Shown one piece after another: positions 34,801 to 41,951 of a DNA stretch of 41,951 bases. The position numbers were made by a program, and so were the translations under genes. The notes below the pieces were generated by a model. The model did not search any database. It saw only the letters and a program-made list of their open reading frames with translations, and had not been told where the DNA came from. Each line of letters begins with the position of its first letter. The first letter of the stretch is position 1. Source of the DNA: Chromatiales bacterium (GTDB taxonomy: Bacteria; Pseudomonadota; Gammaproteobacteria; Steroidobacterales; Woeseiaceae); NCBI GenBank assembly GCA_024679535.1, contig JAIBDF010000009.1:1-41951 (forward strand), read 5' to 3'.

Positions 34801-36467
34801 CGGTTATCGGTGTAGGCAACAAAGAAATCGACAAGGTTGCTGTTCGGCGACGGGAGTGGCGAACTGTTCGCCTCCCAACCGCCCGATGCTCTCGGGCGAA
34901 ATTCCTCGGCCGTAACCGTGAAGTAGTCGCCGAGGAACGCCAGTAATCCGCTCTTGTACATCATCGCATTAGAAAATGATGCCTCGATCTCATAGCGCAG
35001 ACCGTCAGGATCTTCAGCATTGACTGCGCTGCGGTACTGGCTGACTTGAACCGAGTCCGAGACCTGCACGTTTTTCCCTTCTTCATCCGACGTCACCCGT
35101 GCCGTGAAGACATCAACCTTGCGGTTCACACGTACCCCAAACTCGGGAATGAAGTCGGCGACAAAGGGTTGAGCAGGGGTGACAGGGATAGCCTCGCGAC
35201 GAGTGTCGTACCAGGCGATCTGCACCTTGCCACGAGCACCAAATGCGGCAGGCATGAACTCGGCGCCCGGGCCATCGCTGACTGATAGCGGGCCGTCCTC
35301 GTTCCAGGTTTGCCCGTCTTGTGTATAGCGCATAACAACCTTCGGCGTACCGGTCGTGCAACTACCTGCGCGTTGCGTATAAAACGCGTAGATATTCTTG
35401 CCATCGTTGGCGAGCCAGGGGAAGTCATTGGTGCGAAATGTCACCTGGTTGGTGAACGTTGCACTCGGTTGGTCGAACTTGCAGATGTTGGTCAGCAACT
35501 CGGGTTTCGACCAGCCATTACCACCATTGGTCGTCACCGCATAGTACATCGCGTCGGCGTCGTTCCCATCGATCACCTGGCGCCACATCGCCATGACGAT
35601 GCCGTTCATGTGCGTCAGGGTGATGCCCGTAACGAGATTCTGACTCTCGGTCAACTTGGTGACCTTGTTGCGCCACGTGGCGCCCCAGTCATCGGACGTC
35701 TTGACGAGTATCTTGACGCCTTGGCTGCCCGTGAAAACCGCGTAGGCCGCATATAACGTGCCGGCCGGGTACTCGCGGGTGATCGTACCGAGCTCCGGGT
35801 TCTCCATCAGCGTCGATATCTCTACCGTGTTCTGCGGTTCTGACTCATCGAGCACGGCGAGAAAATCGGGCTTGTCGATGAAACGCCCTTCCGTCCCTTC
35901 GTCCACGATAATCGTATTCAGGCCCGGCTCGTAAAAATCGAAATCGTCCTTGTTGTTTTCGAGCCAGTGCTGCACCGCGATAACGCCGCGATCCTGATCG
36001 CGATAACCGGCAATAAAACCGTGGATCGTCATGCCCGGCAACGCTATCGCCCTTGGATCGGCAGCAAACCGGCCATCTATCGGCGACGGGTGCGTCGGAT
36101 GACCGGGCACAATTCGGCTGGTCCACGTATTGGAAGCATCGCAACTTTCTGCCTGGCCGATCCAGGCGTCAGCGTGGGCGGGAATATCGACCGTTCGATA
36201 GTCATTAAAAAAGCAGATGATGCAATTGCTGTTGCCAGGGCGGATGGCACAGGCCGGTTCGTTTTGCTGCTTCAGGCCTTCATCGCGGATATCCGCGGGA
36301 TCGCGGGTCGGGCCCACGATATTAATATCCGGCTTGGGATCGCCTGGAGTGGGCGCTGCTGGAGTGGGCACTGTTTGTGCGTACCCGGACAGGGAGCTGC
36401 TTAAGACCAAAAGACCAACGGCGGCTGCCGCCGTCCTTATTCTGGACGATCTGGAAAATACGCTCAT
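31818..36467 (-). CDS. Giant secreted protein: sialidase-like propeller, NPLIE pentapeptide repeats, HYR/Ig-like modules
   Basis: About 1549 residues from the ATG at 36467, chosen because GGAGAG lies six bases upstream and a signal peptide follows at once (hydrophobic core AAAAVGLLVLSSSLSG, ending near YAQ); an in-frame start 21 codons upstream is unlikely. The N-terminal half looks like a sialidase-type beta-propeller, with NEPACAIRPGN followed by FFNDYR and Asp-box-like segments TSDDWGATW, TTNGGNGW and TQDGQTW near residues 260, 312 and 384. Residues 817-902 are 17 tandem five-residue units. Then follow an Ig-like region and HYR/DUF5011-type modules beginning DTTPP, DETPP, DVTAP and DATAP (about 1076, 1183, 1276, 1354), and a final beta domain. 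No LPXTG or PEP-CTERM anchor is seen. The role is probably adhesion or glycan binding; sialidase activity is not shown. Confidence 0.85.
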   Translation of the reverse strand: MSVFSRSSRIRTAAAAVGLLVLSSSLSGYAQTVPTPAAPTPGDPKPDINIVGPTRDPADIRDEGLKQQNEPACAIRPGNSNCIICFFNDYRTVDIPAHADAWIGQAESCDASNTWTSRIVPGHPTHPSPIDGRFAADPRAIALPGMTIHGFIAGYRDQDRGVIAVQHWLENNKDDFDFYEPGLNTIIVDEGTEGRFIDKPDFLAVLDESEPQNTVEISTLMENPELGTITREYPAGTLYAAYAVFTGSQGVKILVKTSDDWGATWRNKVTKLTESQNLVTGITLTHMNGIVMAMWRQVIDGNDADAMYYAVTTNGGNGWSKPELLTNICKFDQPSATFTNQVTFRTNDFPWLANDGKNIYAFYTQRAGSCTTGTPKVVMRYTQDGQTWNEDGPLSVSDGPGAEFMPAAFGARGKVQIAWYDTRREAIPVTPAQPFVADFIPEFGVRVNRKVDVFTARVTSDEEGKNVQVSDSVQVSQYRSAVNAEDPDGLRYEIEASFSNAMMYKSGLLAFLGDYFTVTAEEFRPRASGGWEANSSPLPSPNSNLVDFFVAYTDNRDVRGDILFGDGAATKPYTPPQNVPASPDAAQASPSQESDESVLVAEASQGTDERRSTEGVEDTLTDPVVAVCELGTDADRTRDSNIYGSLIRDRLRISSPVGSRPLSGILRAIPFVANNVTGDEQAYRLYIANQPGEDPIWHRASFRQKPDRAPFSLEPPPVLIEDVFIQPNSSVARTVFLVSVDLGATVDVQIFDGACSDDADEASPSNPLAFTTECNVLGSITVGGVSTAGDIQQPDYLSTVCEGDPDCANVLVTELHNPLIENPLIENPLIENPLIENPLIENMELENPLIENPLIENPLIENYGFENPLIENPLIENPLIENPLIENPLIENPLIENPLIENSTLPDGTAITYADVTAVIRNDGNVTTSYNVDVTAAGFESTAGGDPVSQLILWKQYVYGTSRDCKYVPEARNQVLATINNPDNELSIAKISDPFAGEGSILLAPGEQGFITYRFFGTVDELATARVNGLTASSQAANCDEFDDNFGPPQGQEDDFYTCQDQISADRELILLDIDTTPPSFTGLVDGQTIPVPVATANTPGGACFTDPVSQLGISASDESTLPVDIACFNAEGDQICTDANLAGLSVPVSNLSIYPQPQPSPMTCVATDAAGNQASVNVLVAVYDETPPFFTQTAPNPTIVDADSQIGTAQVTLETGFVAQDALGVDPTPLITCKTSMGLGSGDQLPAGDNSVECVATDASGNASLPETYIVEVRDVTAPAISLEGPSVQLIEAGDPYIELGAAATDNVALDGAVVVDASAVKVNVPGDYPVTYTARDTAGNETIVSRTVRVVDATAPVVTVPSSPVFETVQGPSGSIVNFDGLVSVTDVADPAPTLTCVPESGSMFAPGETTVTCTGEDASGNTASADFVVAVGYIGDGIYPTKLSVKAGSSNPLAWAWRDATGSIVDTSGETQMLEITDCGVPATVFLTAAGDPGASGFRVKSDLSWEFNWQSDDQFRNPLEGGTYCARVSTQLTNQLLTSPPINVR
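33762..34019 (-). repeat. 17 tandem 15-bp units encoding NPLIE pentapeptides
   Basis: The 258 bases encode 86 residues: five NPLIE units, NMELE, three NPLIE, NYGFE, seven NPLIE and a closing N. All 15 NPLIE units are identical in protein but differ in DNA, with changes at the third base of N, P, I and E codons and four different Leu codons. Every DNA difference among them is silent. This pattern means protein-level constraint on an array that is not freshly duplicated. The two deviant units keep N first and E last, which keeps the five-residue register. Confidence 0.97.
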
Positions 36468-36621
36468 GTATCGCTCTCCGCCGTTTAATTTTTGATTATT
36501 ATCAGTACGGTCCGATTCAGTATATTCCATAATAAGTCCGAATCTAGAATCGCACTTAGATTATGTTGAATAGAAAACATAAAAAGACACCGAGCCGCGC
36601 CTTTGCAGCGTGACCCGGATA

Positions 36622-37443
36622 TCAAGGTGGTATTGGTATGAAAGGCTCGCAGGCGATTTCGCCCCCGGAAATCCTCAGGAAGCTGGCTTCAGGTACAGGC
36701 ACCCAATCTGCCTCAAGATTGTTCAGCGGCTCGGAGACAATTGCGCGTGCGCCTCTCGAAAACCGACCGGCATCGGGTGCAATCTCTGCCGTGGCATCAC
36801 GACTGGCGCTGTGGAAAAGAGATCGCGAACTTCCCTCTGTCGAATAGCGAACCGCATACAGCGACTCGCCATCACTGATACCGAGGGTCATTTGCAGCGC
36901 GTTTGCTACTCCGTGTGTCTCCGCCACCTGTTCAACCAGGCCTGCCATCCGCGATAAGCCGCTCCTTACGTCGCCCTCCATGCCGAAGCTCAATGCCAGC
37001 ATGAACATGAGTTCCGAGTCCGTCGTGCCGCTAAGGAGCGGGAATAATGCGGGCGATACCGCTAACGTCAGTTCACGACGCATTTTTTCATAGTCAGCAA
37101 TCAGGCCGTTGTGGACAAACAACCACTTCTGATAACTGAAAGGATGGCAATTGGTTCTTTGGACCGGAGAGCCCGTGGATGTCCGCACGTGCGCCAGGAA
37201 CATGGGAGACTCGATCTGAACGGCCAACGCCTGCAGGTTCGTGTCGTTCCAGGCGGGCCGGATGTCCTTGTAGACGCCGGGCACGTCACGTACTCCGTAC
37301 CAGCCGATGCCAAAACCATCTCCGTTCGTTGTATTGGTCTTGTCAAAAGCGCGCAGACTTTGATCGATAAGAGAATGGTCTGTCTTGAATAGCACTTCAT
37401 CGAGGAAAATGGGTGCGCCTGAATAGGCAAGCCAGCGACACAT
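36622..37443 (-). CDS. Class II glutamine amidotransferase (YafJ/EgtC-like)
   Basis: A 273-residue protein. It begins MCRWLAYSG, so Cys2 becomes the N-terminal nucleophile after Met removal, as in Ntn-type class II amidotransferases. Other family features are HSLIDQSLRA, GFGIGWYG, FLAHVRTSTG and the conserved FVHNGLIADYEKMRREL. It has only the glutaminase domain, like YafJ and EgtC; EgtC acts in ergothioneine synthesis, but no ergothioneine genes are in view. The gene stands alone, divergent from the peptide-binding lipoprotein, with about 150 bases between it and the giant gene on the same strand. Confidence 0.92.
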   Translation of the reverse strand: MCRWLAYSGAPIFLDEVLFKTDHSLIDQSLRAFDKTNTTNGDGFGIGWYGVRDVPGVYKDIRPAWNDTNLQALAVQIESPMFLAHVRTSTGSPVQRTNCHPFSYQKWLFVHNGLIADYEKMRRELTLAVSPALFPLLSGTTDSELMFMLALSFGMEGDVRSGLSRMAGLVEQVAETHGVANALQMTLGISDGESLYAVRYSTEGSSRSLFHSASRDATAEIAPDAGRFSRGARAIVSEPLNNLEADWVPVPEASFLRISGGEIACEPFIPIPP

Positions 37444-37593
37444 GTCGATTTCCTTCAGGTTGTTGGTGCAGCTCGTTTCCTGATTTTGAGTGCTGGACAG
37501 AGGGTTGGCAAATTGTTTATGCCGCTGGTCCTCGCAGGCGCGACCGCTCTGCGGCTGTTACAATTTGCAGCAAGGCCTCCAACGGTTTGTTTC

Positions 37594-39150
37594 ATGCGAA
37601 ATCAGACATTGTCTTGCTTACTATTGCTGCTGCTGACGCTGTTCGCCTGTTCCGACAAGGACGAGAGTGCAATCGCAACTGACCCTGATCCTGACCGCAT
37701 TTTGACGAGAGGCATCGGTGGAGATCCGGAGACACTGGATCCGGGTGTTGCCGAGGATGTTCACGCATTCAATATTCTCATCGACACTTACGAAGGCCTT
37801 GTTACAGAAAATGCTGCCGGGGAACTCGTTCCTGGCGTGGCGGAGCGCTGGGATGTCAGTGACGACGCCAAGGTCTACACATTTCACTTGCGAGATAACG
37901 CCCGTTGGTCAAATGGCGACCCTGTAATCGCGGCGGACTTCGTCAGGGCCATACGCCGTCTGTTGGACCCGGATACACTCTCGCCTTACGCGTCACTGCT
38001 CAACGCAATAGATACGATTGAAGGCGGCTCCGATCGGACACTGGAAATTCGCCTGGCAACGCCGGCAAGTCATTTCCTCGCTGTCCTGGCTTTGCCGGTA
38101 GCTTTTCCGCGGCATGAATCCGGTGACGCGAGTATCAGCAACGGCGCCTACACGCTGACGAGCCGCATTCCGGGCGCGAGCATTCGGGTGCAAAAAAACC
38201 AGCACTACTGGAATGCTGGTGCGGTTTATTTCGACAGCGTTATCTATCTCCCTATCGTCGATCCGACTGCTGAATACAATATGTTCCGCTCGGGCGAACT
38301 CGATTTAACACACAACATTCCAGACACTCAGGTCGCCGAAATGCTGCGCAACGATCTGGCCGAGGCACATATCTTTGGGTCACTTAGTTTGTACTACCTG
38401 GCGTTCGACCTGACCGGCCCGCCATTGGATAATCCCGCTCTGCGCCAGTCACTGAGCATGGCAATCGACCGCAAAGCGATCGTCAGGATGCTCGGCCGTG
38501 GCGACCAACCGGCCTTCAGCATCGTGCCGCCCGGCGTCAGCGGGTACCAAAGCGCGAGCTACCTGTGGGCAGACCGGTCAGACGAAGAACGCATCAACAA
38601 GGCTCGGCAGCTCTACAAGATGGCCGGCTACGAGGACCACAGTCCTCTGTCGATTACCCTGATGTACGACGCCGGCGGCATTCACGAAACGATCGCTCTC
38701 GCCGTAACTGCTATGTGGCGCGACGTACTGAGTATCGATGTGACGATAGAAAAACGCGAATGGAAGTATTTTCTGGACACCCGCGAGCTGCGAGACGATT
38801 GGGATGTAATGCGCTTTGCCTGGGTAGGCGACTACAACGCGCCGAATACCTTTCTCGATATTTTTCGATCGGGCAATGAGCAAAACCTCGCCGCCTATTC
38901 AAGCGCCGATTTCGATAACCTGATGTCGGATGCCGCACGACAGAACGATGCAGGTGCAGCTGCGGAGCTCCAGCGTTCTGCCGAGGCCGTCGTACTCAAC
39001 GACTACCCGATCGCACCCCTCTACTTCTACGCCAGCAAGCACCTGGTTAATACTTCCATTGGCGGTTTCACGGACAACATCGTTGACCGCCATGCCAGCC
39101 GTTTCCTGTTCAGGAAAGACCCCGGCAACCCCTCTGACCTCGCAGACTAG
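37594..39150 (+). CDS. Peptide ABC transporter substrate-binding lipoprotein (SBP family 5, OppA-like)
   Basis: 518 residues from the ATG at 37594, where a lipoprotein signal begins directly: a Leu-rich core and lipobox LFAC, with Cys19 lipidated. A longer in-frame start at 37486 would add 36 residues before the signal. Family 5 features include RGIGGDPETLDPGVAEDVHA, LVPGVAERWDVSDD, YTFHLRDNARWSNGDPV and ADFVRAIRRLLDP. Such proteins bind oligopeptides or similar ligands in the periplasm for ABC import. No permease or ATPase genes are beside it, so it is an orphan binding protein. No strong ribosome-binding site is seen at 37594. Confidence 0.9.
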   Translation: MRNQTLSCLLLLLLTLFACSDKDESAIATDPDPDRILTRGIGGDPETLDPGVAEDVHAFNILIDTYEGLVTENAAGELVPGVAERWDVSDDAKVYTFHLRDNARWSNGDPVIAADFVRAIRRLLDPDTLSPYASLLNAIDTIEGGSDRTLEIRLATPASHFLAVLALPVAFPRHESGDASISNGAYTLTSRIPGASIRVQKNQHYWNAGAVYFDSVIYLPIVDPTAEYNMFRSGELDLTHNIPDTQVAEMLRNDLAEAHIFGSLSLYYLAFDLTGPPLDNPALRQSLSMAIDRKAIVRMLGRGDQPAFSIVPPGVSGYQSASYLWADRSDEERINKARQLYKMAGYEDHSPLSITLMYDAGGIHETIALAVTAMWRDVLSIDVTIEKREWKYFLDTRELRDDWDVMRFAWVGDYNAPNTFLDIFRSGNEQNLAAYSSADFDNLMSDAARQNDAGAAAELQRSAEAVVLNDYPIAPLYFYASKHLVNTSIGGFTDNIVDRHASRFLFRKDPGNPSDLAD

Positions 39151-39162
39151 AATTGCATGAAA

Positions 39163-39178
39163 TGTGCGGTGCCGCACA
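39163..39178. other. Perfect inverted repeat after the binding-protein gene
   Basis: TGTGCGG (39163-39169) and CCGCACA (39172-39178) form a strong hairpin 12 bases after the stop of the binding-protein gene. There is no T-run behind it, so it is at best an imperfect terminator or a 3'-end stabiliser; an operator upstream of the sigma factor gene is also possible. Confidence 0.4.
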
Positions 39179-39208
39179 GGGCCGAGCTGTACGTTATGTA
39201 AATATTGG

Positions 39209-39234
39209 CGAACCCAATAGTGCTTTCAGACGTT
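39209..39234 (+). promoter_or_regulatory. Candidate ECF-type promoter of the sigma factor operon
   Basis: CGAACC (39209-39214), then 16 bases, then CGTT (39231-39234). This layout resembles ECF sigma promoters ('AAC' -35 motif and 'CGT' -10 motif with about 16-17 bases between). It ends 35 bases before the ATG of the sigma gene at 39270, so it may be an autoregulated promoter. The octamer ACGTTATG occurs twice here (39191-39198 and 39230-39237). Confidence 0.45.
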
Positions 39235-39269
39235 ATGCATTACAGACGCCAAAATAACAGTGCGCCCCG

Positions 39270-39842
39270 ATGAGCGAGTACGACTCTGCAAAGAGCCGAT
39301 TCACAGCGCTCGTTCAGGAACACTTTTCGGCACTATACGGAGCGGCACGGCGTTTGACGTCGTCGCCGTCAGATGCGGAGGACCTGGTACAGGACGTTTG
39401 CCTTAAGGCTTTCGAGAGCATCGACGAACTTGAGCGAATCGAGTTTCGTCGGGCCTGGCTCCTGAAAGTTCTGTACCACAAGTTCATCGACCGGCGACGC
39501 GAATTTTCGCGTTCGCCGGTCGATCAGGCCGATACCGGTGCGGATTCGTTCGAACCTGAGCAAATCGCCCGGAGCGAGATTCGGCCTGACGAACAGCTGG
39601 ACCGGGACGCCAGGATTGTCCAGATAATCCGGGCGATGGGCATCCTGAACAAGGACGACTGCAGCCTGCTCGCACTGCATGATATTGAAGGTTACTCGTT
39701 GGACGAGTTGCAACAACTAACCGGATTGAAGACAGGAACGATCAAGTCGCGCCTGTACAGAACCCGGTCAAAACTTGGACGACTGCTCTCCAGCGAAGCA
39801 CTGCAACAACCGATCCTGAAGGTCGTGGGTGGCAAGAAATGA
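39270..39842 (+). CDS. ECF-subfamily RNA polymerase sigma factor
   Basis: A 190-residue protein. Sigma region 2 spans about 8-75 (ALVQEHFSALYGAARRLTSS, SDAEDLVQDVCLKAFESI, AWLLKVLYHKFIDRRREF) and region 4 about 125-180 (LHDIEGYSLDELQQLTGLKT, then GTIKSRLYRTRSKL, the -35-binding helix-turn-helix). Regions 1 and 3 are lacking, as in ECF factors. It overlaps by four bases with a zinc-finger anti-sigma gene, the usual arrangement in which the membrane protein holds the sigma factor inactive. A matching ECF-type promoter precedes it. Confidence 0.95.
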   Translation: MSEYDSAKSRFTALVQEHFSALYGAARRLTSSPSDAEDLVQDVCLKAFESIDELERIEFRRAWLLKVLYHKFIDRRREFSRSPVDQADTGADSFEPEQIARSEIRPDEQLDRDARIVQIIRAMGILNKDDCSLLALHDIEGYSLDELQQLTGLKTGTIKSRLYRTRSKLGRLLSSEALQQPILKVVGGKK

Positions 39843-40483
39843 ACTGCACAGAATTTTCGGAACAGGTAACAGCGCTGACTGCGGGGACGATGCCCGAAGG
39901 CAATCGCGACGAATACCTGGCACACGCGAAAGTCTGTGCCGGCTGCTCCGCAGCCCTGCGTGGCCGCCACGCTACGCTGCTAGTAGAAATGCTGCCCCTG
40001 GAAGAACCGCCCGCCGGATCATTTGAGCGCATCGCGACCAACGTGACGCGGAGCCGGCCACAGCGTGGCACATCACGCTCCTTCTGGAGCGGGGCCGCAT
40101 TCGGTGGTGCCGTCGCCGCATCATTGCTGGCTATTGTCCTGATGTTGGGCGTATTCCAGCCGCCAGCCGATCCAGCACAGACTGTCGCGGAGTTCTACGT
40201 ATCTGCGGAGGAGCCGCGGATGATGCACGTGGCTATCGAGGTGGACCGGGCGTTACCCGGCGCCGAGATCAGTATTTTGTTGACCGGTAATGTGGAGGTG
40301 CAGGGTTTCGGCAGCCGCCGTGAACTCAACTGGAGCGATGACCTCGATGCGGGCGTCAACAAGCTGTCATTGCCGCTGGTCGCCAGCGGCGAGGGTGGCG
40401 GACAAATGGTAGTCCGGCTTAGTCACCCCGACAGCGAGCAGCTGTTCGTTATCGACTTACCGCTTGATAGCGAAGTTTCTTAG
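39839..40483 (+). CDS. Zinc-finger transmembrane anti-sigma factor
   Basis: A 214-residue protein with a zinc-binding anti-sigma (ZAS) pattern: Cys3, then H29-x3-C33-x2-C36 (HAKVCAGC), typical of cytoplasmic anti-sigma domains. One membrane helix lies near 85-106 (AAFGGAVAASLLAIVLMLGV), and a periplasmic domain of about 105 residues follows, beta-rich (FYVSAEEPRMMHVAIEVDRA, GAEISILLTGNVEVQGF). The start overlaps the sigma factor stop. It should bind the sigma factor and release it on an envelope signal sensed by the periplasmic part. Confidence 0.88.
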   Translation: MNCTEFSEQVTALTAGTMPEGNRDEYLAHAKVCAGCSAALRGRHATLLVEMLPLEEPPAGSFERIATNVTRSRPQRGTSRSFWSGAAFGGAVAASLLAIVLMLGVFQPPADPAQTVAEFYVSAEEPRMMHVAIEVDRALPGAEISILLTGNVEVQGFGSRRELNWSDDLDAGVNKLSLPLVASGEGGGQMVVRLSHPDSEQLFVIDLPLDSEVS

Positions 40484-40512
40484 GGCCAACGCCTGAGCGA
40501 AGTATTTAGACA

Positions 40513-40893
40513 ATGAAGAAGATAACCCTTTTAGTCGCGACCACGGTGCTCCTGTTGAGCGGCACCGGTTGGGCCGCCGACGCTGCGGAAGCGACGATCC
40601 GGCTAATGGGTAACGCGGAAGCCGAACTCCCCGAAGCCGTGACCCGGCAAATCTCGTTACCAGAGCATCTCCTCATGGAATCCGAGGACCAGGTAGCGGC
40701 TGTGGAAAAGGCTGAAAAGGGCCTTGCCAAGGCGAACGATGCCGAGGCACAGCGCAATCAGGGACAGGAACGGGCTGCCGAGGCCCGCGAAAACGGGTCC
40801 GAGATGAAAGAAAAGGCCAAGGAAAGCCGCGAACATCACGTGCGCTCGGATGATCGCCCCACACCACCGGAGCCGCCGCCCGACAGAAACTGA
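40513..40893 (+). CDS. Small secreted, highly charged helical protein
   Basis: A 126-residue protein with a signal peptide (MKKITLLVATTVLLLSGTGW, cleavage probably after WAA). The mature part is rich in Ala, Glu and Lys with a long predicted coiled-coil stretch (AAVEKAEKGLAKANDAEAQR, then ERAAEARENGSEMKEKAKE) and a proline-rich acidic end. No family was recognised. It lies 29 bases after the anti-sigma gene and so is probably in the same operon, possibly a stress-linked periplasmic protein. A strong hairpin follows it. Confidence 0.75.
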   Translation: MKKITLLVATTVLLLSGTGWAADAAEATIRLMGNAEAELPEAVTRQISLPEHLLMESEDQVAAVEKAEKGLAKANDAEAQRNQGQERAAEARENGSEMKEKAKESREHHVRSDDRPTPPEPPPDRN

Positions 40894-40906
40894 TGCAACT
40901 GTGTGA

Positions 40907-40930
40907 CCGGTGCCCCTTTTCGGGCATCGG
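40907..40930. terminator. Strong stem-loop after the small secreted protein gene
   Basis: CCGGTGCCC (40907-40915) pairs with GGGCATCGG (40922-40930), nine pairs including one G-T wobble, around the loop CTTTTC. It lies 13 bases after the stop codon. No T-run follows, so it may attenuate or protect the transcript rather than terminate it. Confidence 0.35.
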
Positions 40931-40954
40931 ATGGTGAACCAGATCACATTACAT

Positions 40955-40986
40955 AAGCCCTGTGCTATCCGCCAGCCGGGGCTTTT
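40955..40986 (+). terminator. Candidate rho-independent terminator
   Basis: AAGCCC (40955-40960) and GGGCTT (40979-40984) can pair, and the second arm runs straight into a short T-run (GGGCTTTTGTTATT). The loop is 18 bases with possible inner pairing. It would end the sigma/anti-sigma/helical-protein transcript before the TPR gene at 41030. Confidence 0.4.
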
Positions 40987-41029
40987 GTTATTGATATGAC
41001 TCGATTTTTTAAAAGACGTCATCACACGG

Positions 41030-41951
41030 ATGATTCGCTCGAAACTCTCAGCGCTGCTGGCTGTGCTCCTCCTTGTCACCTCGACAGGTGCGGTGGCGGC
41101 CGATCCTGCGATGGCGTGGGAATCGGGCAGTGAGGCATTTGCCGCAGGGCGGTATGACGAAGCCCTGAGCCACTTTGAGGCTGCCCGAGACAGCGGTCTG
41201 GACGGCCCTGCCGTGCACTACAACATCGCTGTGAGCCAATTTTCCATGGGCAACTACCGAGATGCTCGCCACACCTTCCAGCTTATCGCACGCCGGTTTC
41301 CCTCGATGCGAGGACTCGCCGAGTACAACGTCGGTCTCGTTGAACGGCGACTCGGCAATCCAGACGCTGCACAGCGCGAGTTTATTGCTGCTTATCGTCA
41401 CAGTGGCGATGAAAAGGTCAGGGCCATGGCCGCTTCACAAGTCACTGCACTCGAACAGGAGACCCGCTCCGACTGGTACGCATTGGTGGGCGTGCAATTC
41501 GGGCATGACGACAACGTCGCCCTGCGTGACAGCCTGGGCCTGCCGGCCGGCGTCAGTGCTGAGAGCCCCGCGGCCGACCTGTTCGCGACGTTTCGTGGTC
41601 CGCTATCCCGTGGTCTGGAACTGGATGCCAGTCTTTACGCCGTTACCTACTCGGACGCGGACGAGTTCGACCAACTGGAACTGCGCGTCGGTGCCTTGTA
41701 CACGCTCGATCGGGGCGGCTGGCGGCACCGGGGTGGGGTATACGGGGTCACGGGAACGATCGACGGCTCCAGCTTCAATCGTGAAGCAAACCTGGACCTG
41801 CGATCGACCCGTTACCTCAGCGACGACGCTTCGTTTGAACTGCGCCTGCGGTACGACGAAATCAGGAGTTCACAAGTTTTCTTTGATGGCATTGAGGGCT
41901 CGCGTTCGAGGTTGGACCTGCGATATCGCTGGAATGACATCGGCCATTCAC
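41030..41951 (+). CDS. TPR protein with probable C-terminal outer-membrane beta-barrel (3' end outside window)
   Basis: The frame is open from the ATG at 41030 to the window end (307 residues seen), so it is 3'-partial. It has a signal peptide (MIRSKLSALLAVLLLVTSTG, cleavage near AVAA), then about three TPR-like helix pairs (AWESGSEAFAAGRYDEALSH; YNIAVSQFSMGNYRDARHTF; YNVGLVERRLGNPDAAQREF). From about residue 140 it changes to alternating polar/hydrophobic strands (SDWYALVGVQFGHDDNVALR; LELDASLYAVTYSDADEF; LRSTRYLSDDASFELRLRYD) typical of an outer-membrane barrel. This resembles TPR-barrel export proteins, but I cannot name the family. It follows the sigma/anti-sigma genes and may be its target. 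Confidence 0.8.
   Translation, partial: MIRSKLSALLAVLLLVTSTGAVAADPAMAWESGSEAFAAGRYDEALSHFEAARDSGLDGPAVHYNIAVSQFSMGNYRDARHTFQLIARRFPSMRGLAEYNVGLVERRLGNPDAAQREFIAAYRHSGDEKVRAMAASQVTALEQETRSDWYALVGVQFGHDDNVALRDSLGLPAGVSAESPAADLFATFRGPLSRGLELDASLYAVTYSDADEFDQLELRVGALYTLDRGGWRHRGGVYGVTGTIDGSSFNREANLDLRSTRYLSDDASFELRLRYDEIRSSQVFFDGIEGSRSRLDLRYRWNDIGHS

Noticed and set aside
31818-36467. Giant protein as a classical pentapeptide-repeat (A(D/N)LXX) protein
   Set aside because: The NPLIE unit has proline where that repeat needs D/N before the central Leu/Phe, and no register fits the consensus.

Overview
The window looks like chromosomal DNA of a free-living, GC-rich gammaproteobacterium. Gene content (TamA/TamB, RimK with a retropepsin-like partner, ZntB, XdhC/MocA, TolB-like TPR membrane proteins, MoxR/DUF58 operon) suggests a marine or sediment lineage such as Woeseiaceae or a Xanthomonadales/Steroidobacterales relative. 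That placement is inferred from gene style, not from a marker gene. No rRNA, tRNA, CRISPR array, integrase or intact insertion sequence was seen.

Layout. 1-6603 (+): a tightly coupled six-gene operon RDD - SpoIIM-like - DUF4129-like - DUF4350-like - MoxR ATPase - DUF58/VWA-like, with every junction overlapping; it looks like an envelope-located chaperone system. 6631-8364 (-): a small membrane protein and a GNAT acetyltransferase separated by about 400 bp without a gene. 8652-11385 (+): a DUF2628 protein fused to a pilin-like C-terminus, then a dienelactone-hydrolase-like enzyme fused to a polytopic membrane domain. 11399-14711 (-): TolB-like/TPR membrane protein, a small secreted cupredoxin-like protein and arginase, arranged as an operon. 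14807-17476: MocA-like nucleotidyltransferase (+) converging on XdhC and an FMN hydroxyacid dehydrogenase (-). 17584-18423 (-): HdfR-like LysR regulator. 18572-19305 (+): a small helical protein and a decayed DUF2490 gene.

19469-23799 (+): a cluster built on RimK: retropepsin-like zinc protease (RimB type), AstE/aspartoacylase-type M14 deacylase, RimK glutamate ligase, MscS channel and ZntB transporter. Ligase, protease and deacylase together suggest addition and removal of glutamate or acyl-amino-acid groups. 23809-28865 (+): tamA-tamB, the outer-membrane translocation and assembly module. 28985-31814 (+): a lipoprotein and a second TolB-like/TPR membrane protein.

31818-36467 (-): a secreted protein of about 1549 residues with a sialidase-type propeller, 17 tandem five-residue units (consensus NPLIE) and a run of HYR/Ig-like modules; this is the most unusual gene here. 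36622-37443 (-): class II glutamine amidotransferase. 37594-39150 (+): orphan peptide-binding lipoprotein. 39270-41951 (+): ECF sigma factor with a candidate self-type promoter, zinc-finger anti-sigma factor, a charged periplasmic helical protein and a TPR protein that leads into a probable beta-barrel and runs off the window.
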